DNA of 64,000 nt from Siphonodentalium dalli (GCA_032622095.1 CP136064.1:262303863-262367862), one strand, 5' to 3'. Numbered from the stretch's first letter, positions 11,648-23,004 are shown. The notes: generated by a model from the sequence alone, not told the origin. A program made the numbers and translations.

Positions 11648-11777
11648 GTCTGTATATTGCCAGTGTTTTGTTTTTACCACCACATGATTGACCAGGATCT
11701 CCGGGGCACGGAATGTTGCAGGCTTGTTCATATTCTGGTCTCATATCGAAATCCATATAGCAGTAACAGGACTCTCC
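11642..11777 (-). CDS. WSC domain 2, second-half exon
   Basis: Seen: a 136-bp exon, acceptor TACTATGTCTACATGCAG and donor AAACA|GTAAGTAT, phase 0 in and phase 1 out. It encodes GESCYCYMDFD, then ACNIPCPGDPGQSCGG and KTLAIYRR. CYC, C-x3-C-x-GD-x-Q-x-CGG and a closing IYR are the hallmark second half of a WSC domain. Joined in phase 0 to the exon at 15124-15245 (ending FIGLQ) it gives a complete, canonical WSC domain of about 85 residues. Known: WSC domains occur in fungal wall sensors, polycystin-type receptors and many invertebrate secreted lectins, and are thought to bind polysaccharide. The open frame continues upstream to about 11875 without a stop, so an earlier acceptor (CATACAAG or AATGCAG) is possible. 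The phase-0 acceptor is chosen because it restores the domain exactly. Confidence 0.85.
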
Positions 11778-12851
11778 CTGCATGTAGACATAGTAATAGG
11801 TTACCTGTCTTTGCTGACATTGAACTGCATTGTACATCGCGGCAGATGTACCATTCGCATAATGAACTACTACTTGTATGATAATTCCGAATAATGTACT
11901 ACATGTACGTCACTAGTATTTGTGTTCTTTCTACCAGTTGTTGTTTTGTCATATCTGGCCAGATGAATGGCCATAACTGAAGCAACGGTCACTGACTAAC
12001 AACAAATATTAAAGTGATGTGAAACACTCCGGTAGGGCGATCAAATATAAATGGAGATTAATCTTGCTCAAAGTTGTTATTTTAACGAATATTAATCCAA
12101 ATTTACATACACCACCTTTCATATATATTAATTAAATGTATTGAGTCTCGACGGCGAAACCGTTTGAGTCAGTTTATCGCTGATAGTTGCGTCCAGAATT
12201 GAGATGTAAATATTTACAGTTGAGAGTAGTTCGGATGATATTTTCTAGGGGGTGGTACGGTCGATTTGCTTGAGATTTTCGGTGATATTAGTAGAATGCT
12301 ACTTTTCCACAATTGGCAGAGCGCCTGAATACTAACTTGTCAGTTTCATGCAGCCCGAACAAGCACAAAATATGTCTTTGATTAATTTAGAACTATATCC
12401 ACCCTTAAGTTCGTTTCGTGGTTTTCATGAATTTTTTTTGTACAGGATTTAAAAAAAATCAATCTTTTTCATTTTTTAAACATGGATTTGATTTTTCAGT
12501 CAGAGCATCGTATCTGTTATAGCTTAAAGATAAGATGCGCCGCTGATTTGACACCATAACACCATATGTTCGTGTTATATAGATATCAGAATATATTCAG
12601 AACGGACCCATGGGAGCGCATTTTCTTTCAAGAATTTTTGTCAGCCTGGCATATATTCCAATACTCAAATCTTATGAAGATTGTCTATGTTGTCCTCACC
12701 CGAACAATTGGATCATAATGAGTGGTCCCAGCTGTGTCATATTAGTTTTATTGTTTTCGAGGCGTTACTCACGGATGGCTGCGTGAATTATCGCGATGCC
12801 AGCGTCGCACGAATGACATTGATTTAAGGTATTTTGCATTGTATAATATAA
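11778..12851. other. intron, nothing recognised
   Basis: Intron between the two WSC-2 exons. AT-rich with T- and A-runs at 12425-12475. No coding content recognised. Confidence 0.4.
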
Positions 12852-13377
12852 CTAGCAGATTAGCCCGCCACTGGCAGGATTGGTCCCATGGCTTTGGTCG
12901 ATCCATTAATTTTTGTTTTTCAAGGTAACCCCGTACAGGCACGCCGACAGCATGCTATAATTTTCGGGTACCCGTTTCAATGTCATGTTGGGTGGACAAA
13001 ATAACCAGACAAAAATATTCCCCGTCCCGAATTGACCATACATAACAAATTTCACGTCGATGTCACCGCTGACGACCGATATATCGCCCAAGGTCTTTTG
13101 TGGGTACCCGTTTCAAGGTGAAGGTCACATGAGGCGGACAAACGGACCCGACGAAAATCCCCCCGTCCATTGGAAGCCCTAAGTACGAAATTTCGTCTCG
13201 ATATCCCCAGTTTCCGAGACGGTCGATTGAGCCGTATTTATACTCGTGTATATAAATGCTCTTTAACAACGACACCGCAGATACGAACGCTCCTTAATCA
13301 TTAACCCATCAATTCCAACGAGCCGATTTCGAGTCTATAAAGGATATACACATATACGGAAGTCTCAAAATATATGG
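12852..13377 (-). mobile_element. solo Helitron-like element, short relative of the 17.9-20.6k pair
   Basis: On the minus strand the 5' end reads CATATATTTTGAGACTTCCG, matching the TCTATATATTTTGAGACTTC start of the tandem pair. The 3' end reads GCCAGTGGCGGGCTAATCTG followed by CTAG and then T, matching their GCCGGTGGCGGGCTAACCTG/CTAG end. The interior shares the GAAACGGGT...GACATCGACGTGAAATTTG block (compare GAAACGGGTGGAGC..ATCGACTTGAAATTTG). It is about 800 bp shorter than the tandem copies. Known: Helitrons end in a hairpin followed by CTRR and insert between A and T. Here the 5' TC is degraded to CC. Non-coding. Confidence 0.75.
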
Positions 13378-14349
13378 TAAAAAAAAACCGTGTTAAATAT
13401 AGAATTCTATATTTGGAATCCGATATTTGTACGATCCAATTATTTTGCGGAAATGACTACCACTGATGCCATCCGTAAAATTGTTGACATTGTTTTGCGA
13501 CTCAGAAGTCTCCTATAGATATATGTGGGTTGTCATACATGTATGTAAATACCATAGCCAGCAATACACACGTATCCGTTGTAAATAGGAACGCTACATA
13601 CATAAGTACAATTTATAATTAATTGAATGAATTGGCCATTTATAAAATATTTACTTCACTGTTTGCTACGATACTGCTATCAAATATACGGGATTGCATA
13701 ACCTGGCATAATTTTCACTCCCAAATTACAACTACAATGCCCAGTGAAAATTTTAGTTTAATTAATAGCAACAATTGCATTTTACAAATAATTATGTATG
13801 GTTTGACCCATCAACCGTGAAAATCGGACAGTAAATCGCCTCGCATATGTGGCACTTCACGAGCATTCTGACGATGTTCGAATAAAATAAATGTCATTAT
13901 TTTTTGAGAATGAGTGTTAAGCAGACTTAAAACATAATTAGACTGATGTTCATCTTTGATTTCTCTGTAAAGATAGTAATAATCACGAAGCCGTTACTGA
14001 GAAATCAAACTAATTTTGACACAGTGCAACAGATTGATTGTTCAAAGATATAACATTACCCAAATAAAGACAGATTTGTTTCAATATTTCGTGAAAACAG
14101 TGTAACGAATTAAATGGTGGGAATTCAAAATATGATCAGTTATATAGATGAACCTCAGTAATTTAAAATAAAAATGCCACCCCCCGATAATTACGGCGCA
14201 AGGTTCCTTGTCTTACTGGACAGGCTATACCGATAATGACACTTTACCTTAACTGATAGACGTTACTGTTCTGCATTAACAATCAATGGAATGACAAAGA
14301 AAAAGGAATGTCAAAATGTTTTCGTGAAGGGGTTGTATTGATGCACATG
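13378..14349. other. intron, nothing recognised
   Basis: AT-rich intronic sequence with scattered microsatellite-like runs. No domain-bearing open frame and no convincing exon on either strand. Confidence 0.4.
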
Positions 14350-14905
14350 AAACTGTTTTAATTTTCAAACATTTTTCCAAGAAATGCATTGTGCCAATTC
14401 ATTAAAATGTTAAATCCAAGATGGTTGCTGGCGGCCATATTTTCTAACGACATTCCGAAGAAATTGAACAGATCTCGTCTAGATTTCACCCCGAATGTAT
14501 GTAGTTTGGTTACAATCGGATAACGAATGTGGCATATATATTGGGTGCGCCGTGAACTCCAAGATGACTGCTAGTCGCCATGTTTTTATAGAACATCATT
14601 CAAATCAGATATCTTCCATCTAGATGTGAACCTAAATATGCCCGTACATTCTTAAGACATTTCTCCAATATATGTGCGCTGCAGGGTATGCATTTGAATT
14701 GTAATGTGAAATTCAAAATTACCACTGGTGGCCATGTTTATTATTGAATTTCTGACATATGTGTGGCTCCCAAATAGGAGTCGCCGCGAAGAACAGCATG
14801 AAGTTCGGTGATGATCGGAAAAGGAATGTGGCCTGGAGGATGTGCCAACTGAAAGTGTTGACTGACGCACGGACACACGTTCATGTATAAGGACGTCAGA
14901 CACCA
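14350..14905. repeat. degenerate ~150-bp tandem repeat (ATGG..GGCGGCCAT type)
   Basis: About three to four diverged units, each with a TCCAAGATG(G/A)..GC(C)ATGTTTT core (near 14417, 14560 and 14708), followed by a GAA..CATT block and a GGTTACAATCGGATAACGAATGTGGC-like tail near 14508, 14760 and 14820. The same CCATCTTGGATTTT theme dominates the satellite at 31.6-34.4k, so the two may be distant relatives. The open frame at 14924-14652 (-) is a by-product. Confidence 0.6.
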
Positions 14906-15123
14906 ACCCACGACAAAATCTCAAACTTGCATGACTTCGTCCAAATGAGCTGAGATAATTGAATTGTAAAGTTGCGTTGGAAACGGGAGAATTATGCAGT
15001 CAGAGTCCGGTTTATCCTACGCCCGGTTCTAAAACACCCGGAATACAGCGCACGAAATGAGGGGTGGTCGGTATTAGTACACTCACAGTTATAGGGTGTA
15101 AATCTAAAAGGTAAGTGACCTAC

Positions 15124-15245
15124 CTGGAGACCGATGAAGGGATAAGACCCACACCTCATCTGGCATTTCTGCAGGGAATTGTCATATATAGTAAAGTTTG
15201 CATCGTCGACGATGTAACAGCCTTGATAAGGGTCACTTCCGCCGT
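15124..15245 (-). CDS. WSC domain 2, first-half exon
   Basis: Seen: a 122-bp exon with acceptor TTTCAAATCTACAG and donor CTCCAG|GTAGGT, phase 1 in and phase 0 out. It encodes GGSDPYQGCYIVDD, then an N-glycosylation site (NFT), then LQKCQMRCGSYPFIGLQ. Y-x-GCY, C-x3-C and the closing Y-x-F-x-G(L/V)-x pattern are the first half of a WSC domain. The exon at 11642-11777 completes it in frame, giving six or more well-placed cysteines. The phase-1 entry fits the phase-1 exit of the 22.4k exon. The extracellular carbohydrate-binding role is inferred from the family. Confidence 0.87.
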
Positions 15246-15719
15246 CTGTAGATTTGAAAGTGTAAAAGACTGTATTGAGTTTCTATAGTAACGTATGGGT
15301 TCAGGTTTTCAGGTTCATAAGATAAAAAGAAGTTCTGAAGTTGTCACTGTCAAGTGGAACTTCACCCAATGATAACCATTTTGCATATTTTAGTTTAATC
15401 GTCGTATCCATGTTATTTTCGTCGACACATTGAACAGTTATATATCTGCCATTTCAATCCGCCTGTTTCGTGGTTATGGCATAATTGTCTGTGTTTAATT
15501 CGGTCAGGCTTAGACTTAGAGTGCAAGTGACTGAAGTGATAAGAACGTGGGTGGAATAATAAGTGTTATAATTGTTATTACCAAGATGAGGCAACAATGT
15601 TTGTTTCCAGGTACTACTGTTCTGATTTCTGTAAATTTTGATTGATAAATTTGCATCATTGTTTCCAAACATGTTTTGAATCGAATTCCTCGAAGAGTAA
15701 CATAGGAAGACAATGACAA

Positions 15720-16037
15720 TATATATGATGCCAGGGCGCCAATCCAGGACGCCTGACATTTCTCTGGTTTGACACGCAATCCAGACAACTGAGAAAGGAC
15801 ATCCAGCGTTTAATGCGCCTCCCTGAGGCTAGAACCATCTAAAATAAGAGTTGTGTCATCTGCGTACTGTGTGATTTTATATTCAAAATTGTAGAGGACC
15901 ACACCTTTAATATTCACGTTATTTCGAACTAGAGCCACTGGTATATCTGAGGATATGAAGTAATTATAAGTTATATAAGTATCTCTACGCCGAATAAAAA
16001 ACACATTCTGGAACCATGTAATTATGTATGAAGGCAT
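15720..16037 (-). mobile_element. LINE fragment with YADD reverse-transcriptase box (L1-like)
   Basis: Minus-strand reading from about 15960 gives IPVALVRNNVNIKG, then YKITQYADDTTLILDGSSL, then a single in-frame stop (TAA where an Asn/Lys codon would be expected), then LDVLSQLSGLRVKPEKCQ and WIGAL. The YADDT box and the G-L-x-V-x-x-x-K-x-x-x-x-WIG motif are typical of L1/Tx1-like non-LTR elements, distinct from the Jockey/CR1-type fragments elsewhere in the window. N-terminal RT, endonuclease and the 3' part are missing or unreadable. Dead copy, lying in the intron upstream of the 15.1k exon. Confidence 0.82.
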
Positions 16038-17393
16038 TTATCGCAGAGTTGAAATTCAGGTATGGGTGTGAAGAGTTTTTATCACGCATCAATATGACAC
16101 ATGATGACTTTCAACAAAGGTTTCAGAACACTAAACAAGCAATAACCAGCTACGGTTCAAAACAACTTAAATATATCCATAAAGATTCGTGAAATTGGAA
16201 ACTCCATCTTCACCCAACATTTTAAATAAACACTGTTTGAGAAATAATTTGTGCTCTCCGTCACTTTAAACGACAGTCGATTTATTTGTCGAGTCTTGAT
16301 CAGTCGATGAATTGTCTTAGCAATGTGGTGTTTCCCTCAACACGTGGTGAATATAATCTCACATTTGCTCTATATTGCATGTGGGATATATCGGTCTTGT
16401 TTACGACGTTCGATTTGTGCCTTGGAAACATCTGCTCAAAGCGACCGTTTGTGTACCCGGGTGATATATTCCGTACACAATTGCCCATATTATGCGAAAC
16501 CCTCGATAGTATACAAACAAAGAGTTGTTTTTATAATGAAATCCCCAGTTTACGCTTAAATTCGCAACTACGGGTCCGTGCGATTAGAGGGTATAGTCTT
16601 CAGACATACCTGCACGGCCCCTATCGAAAATGGAAAATCACCCCCGACATGCGAAAGGCGTGTGCGTGATTTGGTGTGACCGCCGTCATCATTTCTATAT
16701 ATCATTAGCTTGTAAAAAAACACATCAAAATCAACATTATTGGCATAATGTAAACGACAATAAACGAAATTGAAATGCTCAACTTCACCTTTTACCAGGC
16801 TCGGCCTCGGGGTCGCACTACCGCTCGGCCTCGGGATCGCACTACAACTTTGAATGTGTCCCAATAATTAACATTCTATAAATAGAACCCCCAGCGCTAT
16901 GGTAGCGCCCAGGCGAAACAGTAATGTGTACATTAGTATATTACAAGAAAACCATAGTCAGAAATGGTAACGCCCTCAAGATAATATTATTAGCCATAAA
17001 CATAAAGTATAATATAAAATATATTGGTTATATGAATGCACCGCCTCAGAATTTCGTTAAAACAACTGATCCTTCAAATTATTACAAAAAACTATGGCTT
17101 ATTACTGCAGGTTTCTCATTCACCACACCATAAATGCTTCTAAATGCGGATCAAAAATCGGAGGCATTGTGTTCCCGCCATAAAATCTTCAAGAGTGCAT
17201 GGCCCAGCCATTGTTCATACCTAAACATCGAACGCAATTAACGCGGTGATAATAGTTACATACTGCAACTATAAGACATCCAGTGAATACACACCCCACG
17301 AAAACCCGAAATGTGCTGTCCTGCGAGATATCACATCGCTATAGCTCAATTTGACACGGCCAGATTAGCCTTCCTACAATATCCTAAAACAAT
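16038..17393. other. intron, nothing firm
   Basis: The 127-codon open frame at 16286-16669 (+) has no recognisable domain, no clear splice context and no homology I can name. A short tandem motif GCTCGGCCTCGGG(G/A)TCGCACTAC occurs twice at 16799-16846. Confidence 0.4.
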
Positions 17394-17933
17394 AAAGCTT
17401 CTCAAATAATCGGCATAGTCAATATAACGTTTACGAACTTGGACATCGAAACTTTCTAATCGCTCTACATAAGCATGGTCAGACCTATCATCGAATACTG
17501 TAACTCTGCATGGAACCCACATCACAAATATCAAAGCATTGTGTTAGAGAAATACAAAGAAAAGCAACGAAACTAGTACGTCAAATAAAAACTATGTGCT
17601 ACCGAGACCGAATGATAAGACTCAATCTGATGTCTTTAAAATATCGAATATTTAGAGGAGATCTAATCGAGGTATATAAAATGTTGAGTGGTCATTACAA
17701 TATCAATGCATGTGACCTTTTAGAAAGACATTGATCAGGAAGAACAAGAGGACATAACAAAAGCTGCATATGCCCATTCTTAACAAGGGCATAGGAAATT
17801 ATTTCTTCACGCAGAGGGTGGTAAATAGCTGGAACTCTCTGCCAGACTTCGCTGTTGAGGCTCCAACACTCGATCAATTCAAAATAGACATAGACTCATT
17901 CTTATCTATATATCTTATATCTTATATCTTATA
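17394..17933 (+). mobile_element. LINE 3' end: reverse-transcriptase C-terminus, frameshifted
   Basis: Translation from 17394 gives KASQIIGIVN, one stop, then MVRPIIEYCNSAWNPHH. After a frame change it gives EIQRKATKLVRQIK, then NLMSLKYRIFRGDLIEVYKML, then after another change FFTQRVVNSWNSLPDF and LDQFKIDIDSFL. This is the standard C-terminal order of Jockey/CR1-type non-LTR RTs (VRPIxEY-W, RRATKLV, L-Y-RxRGDLIE-YK, F-x-RVVNxWNxLP, F). At least two frameshifts and two stops, so inactive. It ends in a (TATCTTA)-like repeat tail at 17905-17935, as expected of a LINE 3' end. The first Helitron copy begins inside this tail. Confidence 0.9.
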
Positions 17934-19255
17934 TCTATATATTTTGAGACTTCGTATATATATATGTATGTATGTACTTCATAGAATCCAAAACGCGTGT
18001 ACAGATTGAGCTCAAACTTCCTATGTAAGTGTCAAAATTCACCGACACGACCGTGGTCGCAGTTTAGAAAAGCTCAGAGCACCCGTTCTCCAATCTCAAA
18101 TCACCGCAAAGGCACGGCGTGGGTTAATCAAGTGATTATTTAATGAGCGTTTGTTTTTGACGCATCTCTATAAAGAGCGTCTGTTTGCCATTCAACGCTA
18201 TTTGCATCTGCAGAGAGATATACGGAACATACATTAAATTTAAAAAACATTTGTTTCTGACCAACCCTGCGAGCACGGATGGCGCGCTTTGTTTTTACAG
18301 TATATAGTTATATACCGAAATCATCCAAGATAATCACGAATATAGCATCAGATTTCTCCCCAGATATACCGTTATAAAAAGCTACTGGAATCTGCCAATC
18401 TACGGGAAATTCCAGGGAATGCCGATTGAGCTCAAACTTGCTACCCACGGGAAGTGTCATATATATGAGTGTGTCCTTTATAGACTCGAACCGATTGAGC
18501 TCAAACTTGCTAAATAAGAAAATAGACCCCAAGCCGTAAATATCAACAACAACGATATTGCTACCTACGGGGAGCAACGTTATTAGCATCTGCAGAATTA
18601 TGCAGAGAGAAAATGCTTTCCTATTTTTAGAACGCAACACATGTTTACGTCGCGTTGGTGATTGAGGTTCACAACGGGGTTAATTGACTGTCCGCTCTTT
18701 GCGACGATGAGGTTCACGGCGGGGACTATTGACCAACACTCACAATTTCGTCTTTTGCATCAGATACCAACACCTCGACCGATCGGGACGAAACTTGGTA
18801 CGTGAGTGTAGTTTGACCAGGTGGTCGTCGCTGTCGTATTGGCGAGCCCGTGCGACGCCCGTGCAGCGCATGCACAGACGAGATATCGGAAACGGGTGGA
18901 GCTATCGACTTGAAATTTGGTATGTGAATGTATCTTGCGCCGGGTACAAATTTTATCGGGTCGCCGAGCCCGTGCGACGCCCGTGCAGCGCATGCGCAGA
19001 CGAGATCTCGGAAACGGGTGGAGCTATCGACTTGAAATTTGCTATGTGAATGTATCTTGCGCCGGGTACAAATTTTATCGGGTCGCCGAGTCCGTGCGAC
19101 GCCAGCTTCGCGCATGCGCAGACCAGATCTCGGAAACGGGTGGAGCTACCGGGTACAAATTTTTCTTATTGAAACGCGTGGAGCTAAAAATTAAAAAAAA
19201 ATATTAAAAAATGTCATGTTTCGGACAAGCCGCCGGTGGCGGGCTAACCTGCTAG
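17934..19255 (+). mobile_element. non-autonomous Helitron-like element, tandem copy 1
   Basis: Starts with TC (TCTATATATTTTGAGACTTC) after an A and ends GCCGCCGGTGGCGGGCTAACCTG + CTAG before a T. An imperfect hairpin (AGCCGCC / GGCGGGCT) lies about 6 bp before the CTAG. These are the terminal features of Helitrons (5' TC, 3' hairpin plus CTRR, A|T target). The 1322-bp body contains a 122-bp internal tandem repeat (starts 18844, 18966 and 19088, each with GAGCCCGTGCGACGCC and GAAACGGGTGGAGCTA). It also has repeated ATTGAGCTCAAACTTGCTA motifs. Open frames in both strands (for example 18726-19115) come from these repeats and match no domain. No Rep/helicase is encoded. Copy 2 follows with no spacer. 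Confidence 0.83.
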
Positions 19256-20591
19256 TCTATACTATATATTTTGAGACTTCGTATATATATATGTATGTAT
19301 GTACTTCATAGAATCCAAAACGCGTGCACATATTGAGCTCAAACTTCCTATGTAAGTGTCAAAAAACACCGACACGACCGTGGTCGCGGTTTAGAAAAGC
19401 TCAGAGCACCCGTTCTCCAATCTCAAATCACCGCAAAGGCACGGCGTGGGTTAATCAAGTGATTATTTAATGAGCGTTTGTTTTTGACGCATCTCTATAA
19501 AGAGCGTCTGTTTGCCATTCAACGTTATTTGCATCTGCAGAGAGATATACGGAACATACATTAAATTTAAAAAACATTTGTTTCTGACCAACCCTGCGAG
19601 CACGGATGGCGCGCTTTGTTTTTACAGTATATAGTTATATACCGAAATCATCCCAGATAATCACGAATATAGCATCAGATTTCTCCCCAGATATACCATT
19701 ATAAAGCTACTGGAATCTGCCAATCTACTGAATCTACGGGAAATTCCAGGGAATGCCGATTGAGCTCAAACTTGCTACCCACGGGACGTGTCATATATAT
19801 GAGTGTGTCCTTTATAGACTCGAACCGATTGAGCTCAAACTTGCTAAATAAGAAAATAGCCCCCAAGCCGTAAATATCAACAACAACGATATTGCTACCT
19901 ACGGGGAGCAACGTTATTAGCATCTGCAGAATTATGCAGAGAGAAAGTGCTTTCCTATTTTTAGAACGCAACACATGTATACGTCGCGTTGGTGATTGAG
20001 GTTCACAACGGGGTTAATTGACTGTCCGCTCTTTGCGACGATGAGGTTCACGGCGGGGACTATTGACCAACACTCACCATTTCGTCTTTTGCATCAGATA
20101 CCAACACCTCGACCGATCGGGACGAAACTTGGTACGTGAGTGTAGTTTGACCAGGTGGTCGTCGCTGTCGTATTGGCGAGCCCGTGCGACGCCCGTGCAG
20201 CGCATGCGCAGACGAGATATCGGAAACGGGTGGAGCTATCGACTTGAAATTTGGTATGTGAATGTATCTTGCGCCGGGTATAAATTTTATCGGGTCGCCG
20301 AGCCCGTGCGACGCCCGTGCAGCGCATGCGCAGACGAGATCTAGGAAACGGGTGGAGCTATCGACTTGAAATTTGCTATGTGAATGTATCTTGCGCCGGG
20401 TACAAATTTTATCGGGTCGCCGAGTCCGTGCGACGCCAGCTTCGCGCATGCGCAGACCAGATCACGGAAACGGGTGGAGCTACCGGGTACAAATTTTTCT
20501 TATTGAAACGCGTGGAGCTAAAAATTAAAAAAAAATATATAAAAAAATGTCATGTTTCGGACAAGCCGCCGGTGGCGGGCTAACCTGCTAG
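19256..20591 (+). mobile_element. non-autonomous Helitron-like element, tandem copy 2
   Basis: Begins with TC immediately after the CTAG of copy 1 and ends in its own CTAG at 20588-20591, followed by T. The two 1.3-kb copies are nearly identical. Differences include a 5-bp ACTAT insertion near the 5' end and 9 extra bases (ACTGAATCT-like) near 19728. There are scattered substitutions such as CACAGACG versus CGCAGACG. Head-to-tail joining end to end fits rolling-circle replication past a missed terminator, or repeated insertion at the same spot. Assembly duplication is less likely, because the copies differ. Confidence 0.83.
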
Positions 20592-20884
20592 TAGTATATA
20601 AAATACGAGTTCGACGACAAGAATTAGTTATATGTTCAAGTGACTCACAAGTAAATATCGAATGACGATACATATATTTGTAAACAAATATTGCAAATAA
20701 TGTTATTGGACGAAAAGTCGCATTAAAAGTCGTATTATGATGATGACGATGATGATATGATTGATAGAACAAACCACTATTATGATGATCGTTTCGTTAT
20801 TTGTTTAAAATACGTAGGGACATGACAATCTGCGGGATGGGATGGCATATGGAATAGAATGACAATCTGCGGAACAGAATTTAA

Positions 20885-21000
20885 AATTGCGTGGAACGGC
20901 CGATATCTCGAGGAATACAGCATGTAGAGGGCTCCGTTTGGTGTCTAATGAAAGACCGATATTTGTCCCTAGCCACACATATTAACCCCGCCACTGACCG
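20885..21000 (+). repeat. interspersed repeat R3, copy 1
   Basis: The block CTCGAGGAATACAGC..GTAGAGGGCTC, TTTGGTGTCTAA, GGCCGATAT/GACCGATAT, CACACATATTAACCCCGCC + ACTG recurs, inverted, at 47455-47560. The CCCGCCACTG end resembles the Helitron 3' hairpin in flavour but lacks the CTAG end. Non-coding. Confidence 0.7.
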
Positions 21001-22382
21001 GACAGAACAGAAGTTGCGTTATTCGGTCGACAACTGACCAAACATAAAATTATCGAAATCAAGGCCGTGGAACAGCTGTAGAAATGCATTTTTACAGCGA
21101 TAACGCCATGCCCACAAGCAAACTTGGTATTAAACTGAAGTTTACCATCTATTGCACAACAAAAATTAATTAAATCGAGCGAAGCTGTGATTTATGCACA
21201 TCTCGAGACCGATTAACCCACCAATGCGAAGGTGCCACGAAACACGGAAAACTGCTTTCGACATCAAAGTTTAGAATTTAGATATCTCGATGAATACGCT
21301 AGCAAACAACAAGTATTATGTATCAAATGACGCAGTGGAATACTGTGCATTCGTTTTAGCTACACTATGGCTGATTTACGAATACTGTAATGGCGAACAG
21401 GCAAACACGCGCTGATGAAAACAGCTAAAATAGACTCGATGTTTACAATAACAGGATCGATTTCAGCTGATATATTCCATATATAGTATTTCAAAATGTA
21501 GGATTAGACATAGGGAACGTATTTTTTCCCAAATGGGTCCACTACGCAGAGAAATTGTTGCAGAAATTCGCTCCAAGAAAGAGTGCTACTTTTTCTCGTA
21601 AACAATAGAATGGCGGACTGAAGCAGTTTTATCGTTCCAACTAAGCCGTTCTTATCAGCACTTCGTCCACAAAATATGAATACACACCATGTATCAGAAG
21701 ACGAATCAAATTTGATTTTTGAAGGAATTTGCGCTCTTCATTTGTTATAATTCGCACTTTATCTGCCGGTCATACGCGGCGGAGGTTCTCATTTGAACAT
21801 ATTATCCGCTTTTATGACAATAATATTAAAATGGCATAAGCTTACAGTTGCTTGAGTAATATTGAATACCAAAATTATTTGAGAGGCATTTTCTTTATAG
21901 AAAGTTGCATAATCATTGGATTAAAGTAATATTACGTATATATGCAGCAGTGAATCATGCATAACCACTAATAATATTTTCAGAACAAATTGGGTTCGGT
22001 AAAATATAATAAAACAAACACAAATTCAGCAAAATATTATTTAATGAAACCCATTTGACATACAAGCCAACTTGCTTGAAATCATAGATGGACAACAGTA
22101 ATGTGTTGAAGAAGTTTGCGGAATGGAACATAAATGTATATATTACTTTCCACACGACTCAGCTGGTACACAAGTATTCTTCTAGTCGTCTTATGCCATA
22201 CTTTGATCGTGTACAGTACCCATAAAACAATCCCACACATGCATGTCTGGCTGTTTACGGCGCTTGGACCTATATTCACCGTCCAATTGTAACGCATGGA
22301 TTGTGGTATGTACATATATTAATAAAGGAAGCTGCATCTAGACAGTAGCTGATATATGTGTAAAGTTGAAATATATACTCAC
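21001..22382. other. intron, nothing recognised
   Basis: AT-rich intron upstream of the 15.1k exon and downstream of the 22.4k exon. No domain-bearing open frame. Confidence 0.4.
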
Positions 22383-22497
22383 CACTTTTAGTCAATAAGA
22401 CTGTATATTCATTGTTGCCTGAAACATCACATCGTGTTCCTCGGAACATCGGTTTAATATTGTGTGCGTCTGGACAAACACACTTCTCTCGTCCACT
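22383..22497 (-). CDS. WSC domain 1, second-half exon
   Basis: Seen: a 115-bp exon, acceptor TTTATTTCAACAG and donor AAAAGTG|GTGAGTAT, phase 0 in and phase 1 out. It encodes SGREKCVCPDAHN, then FRGTRCDVSGNNEYTVLL. C-x-C after a G..K, a later Cys and a closing Y-x-V stretch are the layout of a WSC second half, shorter than usual and lacking the C...CGG part. It joins in frame (phase 0) to the exon at 40808-40938, which ends YTYIGIK. That gives YIGIK followed by SGREKCVC, matching the Y-x-G-x-x-x-G-x-x-C-x-C core. It then leads in phase 1 into WSC domain 2. The intron between the two halves would be 18.3 kb. Confidence 0.65.
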
Positions 22498-23004
22498 CTG
22501 TTGAAATAAAGGCGGACTATATGCGCAGGACTTGTAATCTTAGGGAAAAGTTACCCCCATAATAGATACGTCCATTGAGAACAAAATAATATGACCATAC
22601 GCTGGCGTAATTAACGAACCACAGCTAAATCACATCCATATTAAGCTAGGATATATCTGTGTCTTTGTAATCCTAAAAATAACTTCAATGATGCGTATTC
22701 CCTCAAATAAGATTAACTTAGGCCCTATATGGTGGTGTGATTATGATACGTAGCATTCCAAACATGCACACGGGTTCATCGACAGAGTGGGTGCTATATC
22801 AATTTCGTGTATAAATTAGGTCAATCATATCATACATCAAGGCATGTGAGAAATCAGAGATTCACAATGCAAACAGACTACAAACTCACCGACTTAGACT
22901 TAAAACCTAACTAAAAACCTTTTAAAAGCAATTCCTTTTGATAAAATTATTATAGAATATAAACTACCAGCATCAAACTGAAAGTATTCAAAAGTCAAGA
23001 CTGT
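22498..23004. other. intron, nothing recognised
   Basis: No exon or repeat recognised other than AT-rich sequence immediately upstream of the 22.4k exon. Confidence 0.4.

Noticed and set aside
11778-11876. Upstream extension of the WSC-2 exon (residues before GESCYC, including an extra Cys and YYY)
   Set aside because: The frame is open, but the phase-1 acceptors there would not match the 15.1k exon. The phase-0 acceptor at 11778 gives an exact WSC domain.
14652-14924. 90-codon minus frame rich in Ser/Arg
   Set aside because: It falls in a degenerate tandem repeat with a widespread dispersed-repeat core (CCATGTTT, GATGATCGGAA..GAATGTGGC).
16286-16669. 127-codon plus-strand frame as a small gene
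   Set aside because: No recognisable motif, no splice or promoter context, and overlapping frames in two other registers. Chance length for this base composition cannot be excluded.
18726-20449. 129-codon minus-strand frame present in two copies
   Set aside because: It duplicates only because the Helitron is duplicated. It consists of the 122-bp internal repeat and occurs together with equally long frames on the other strand.
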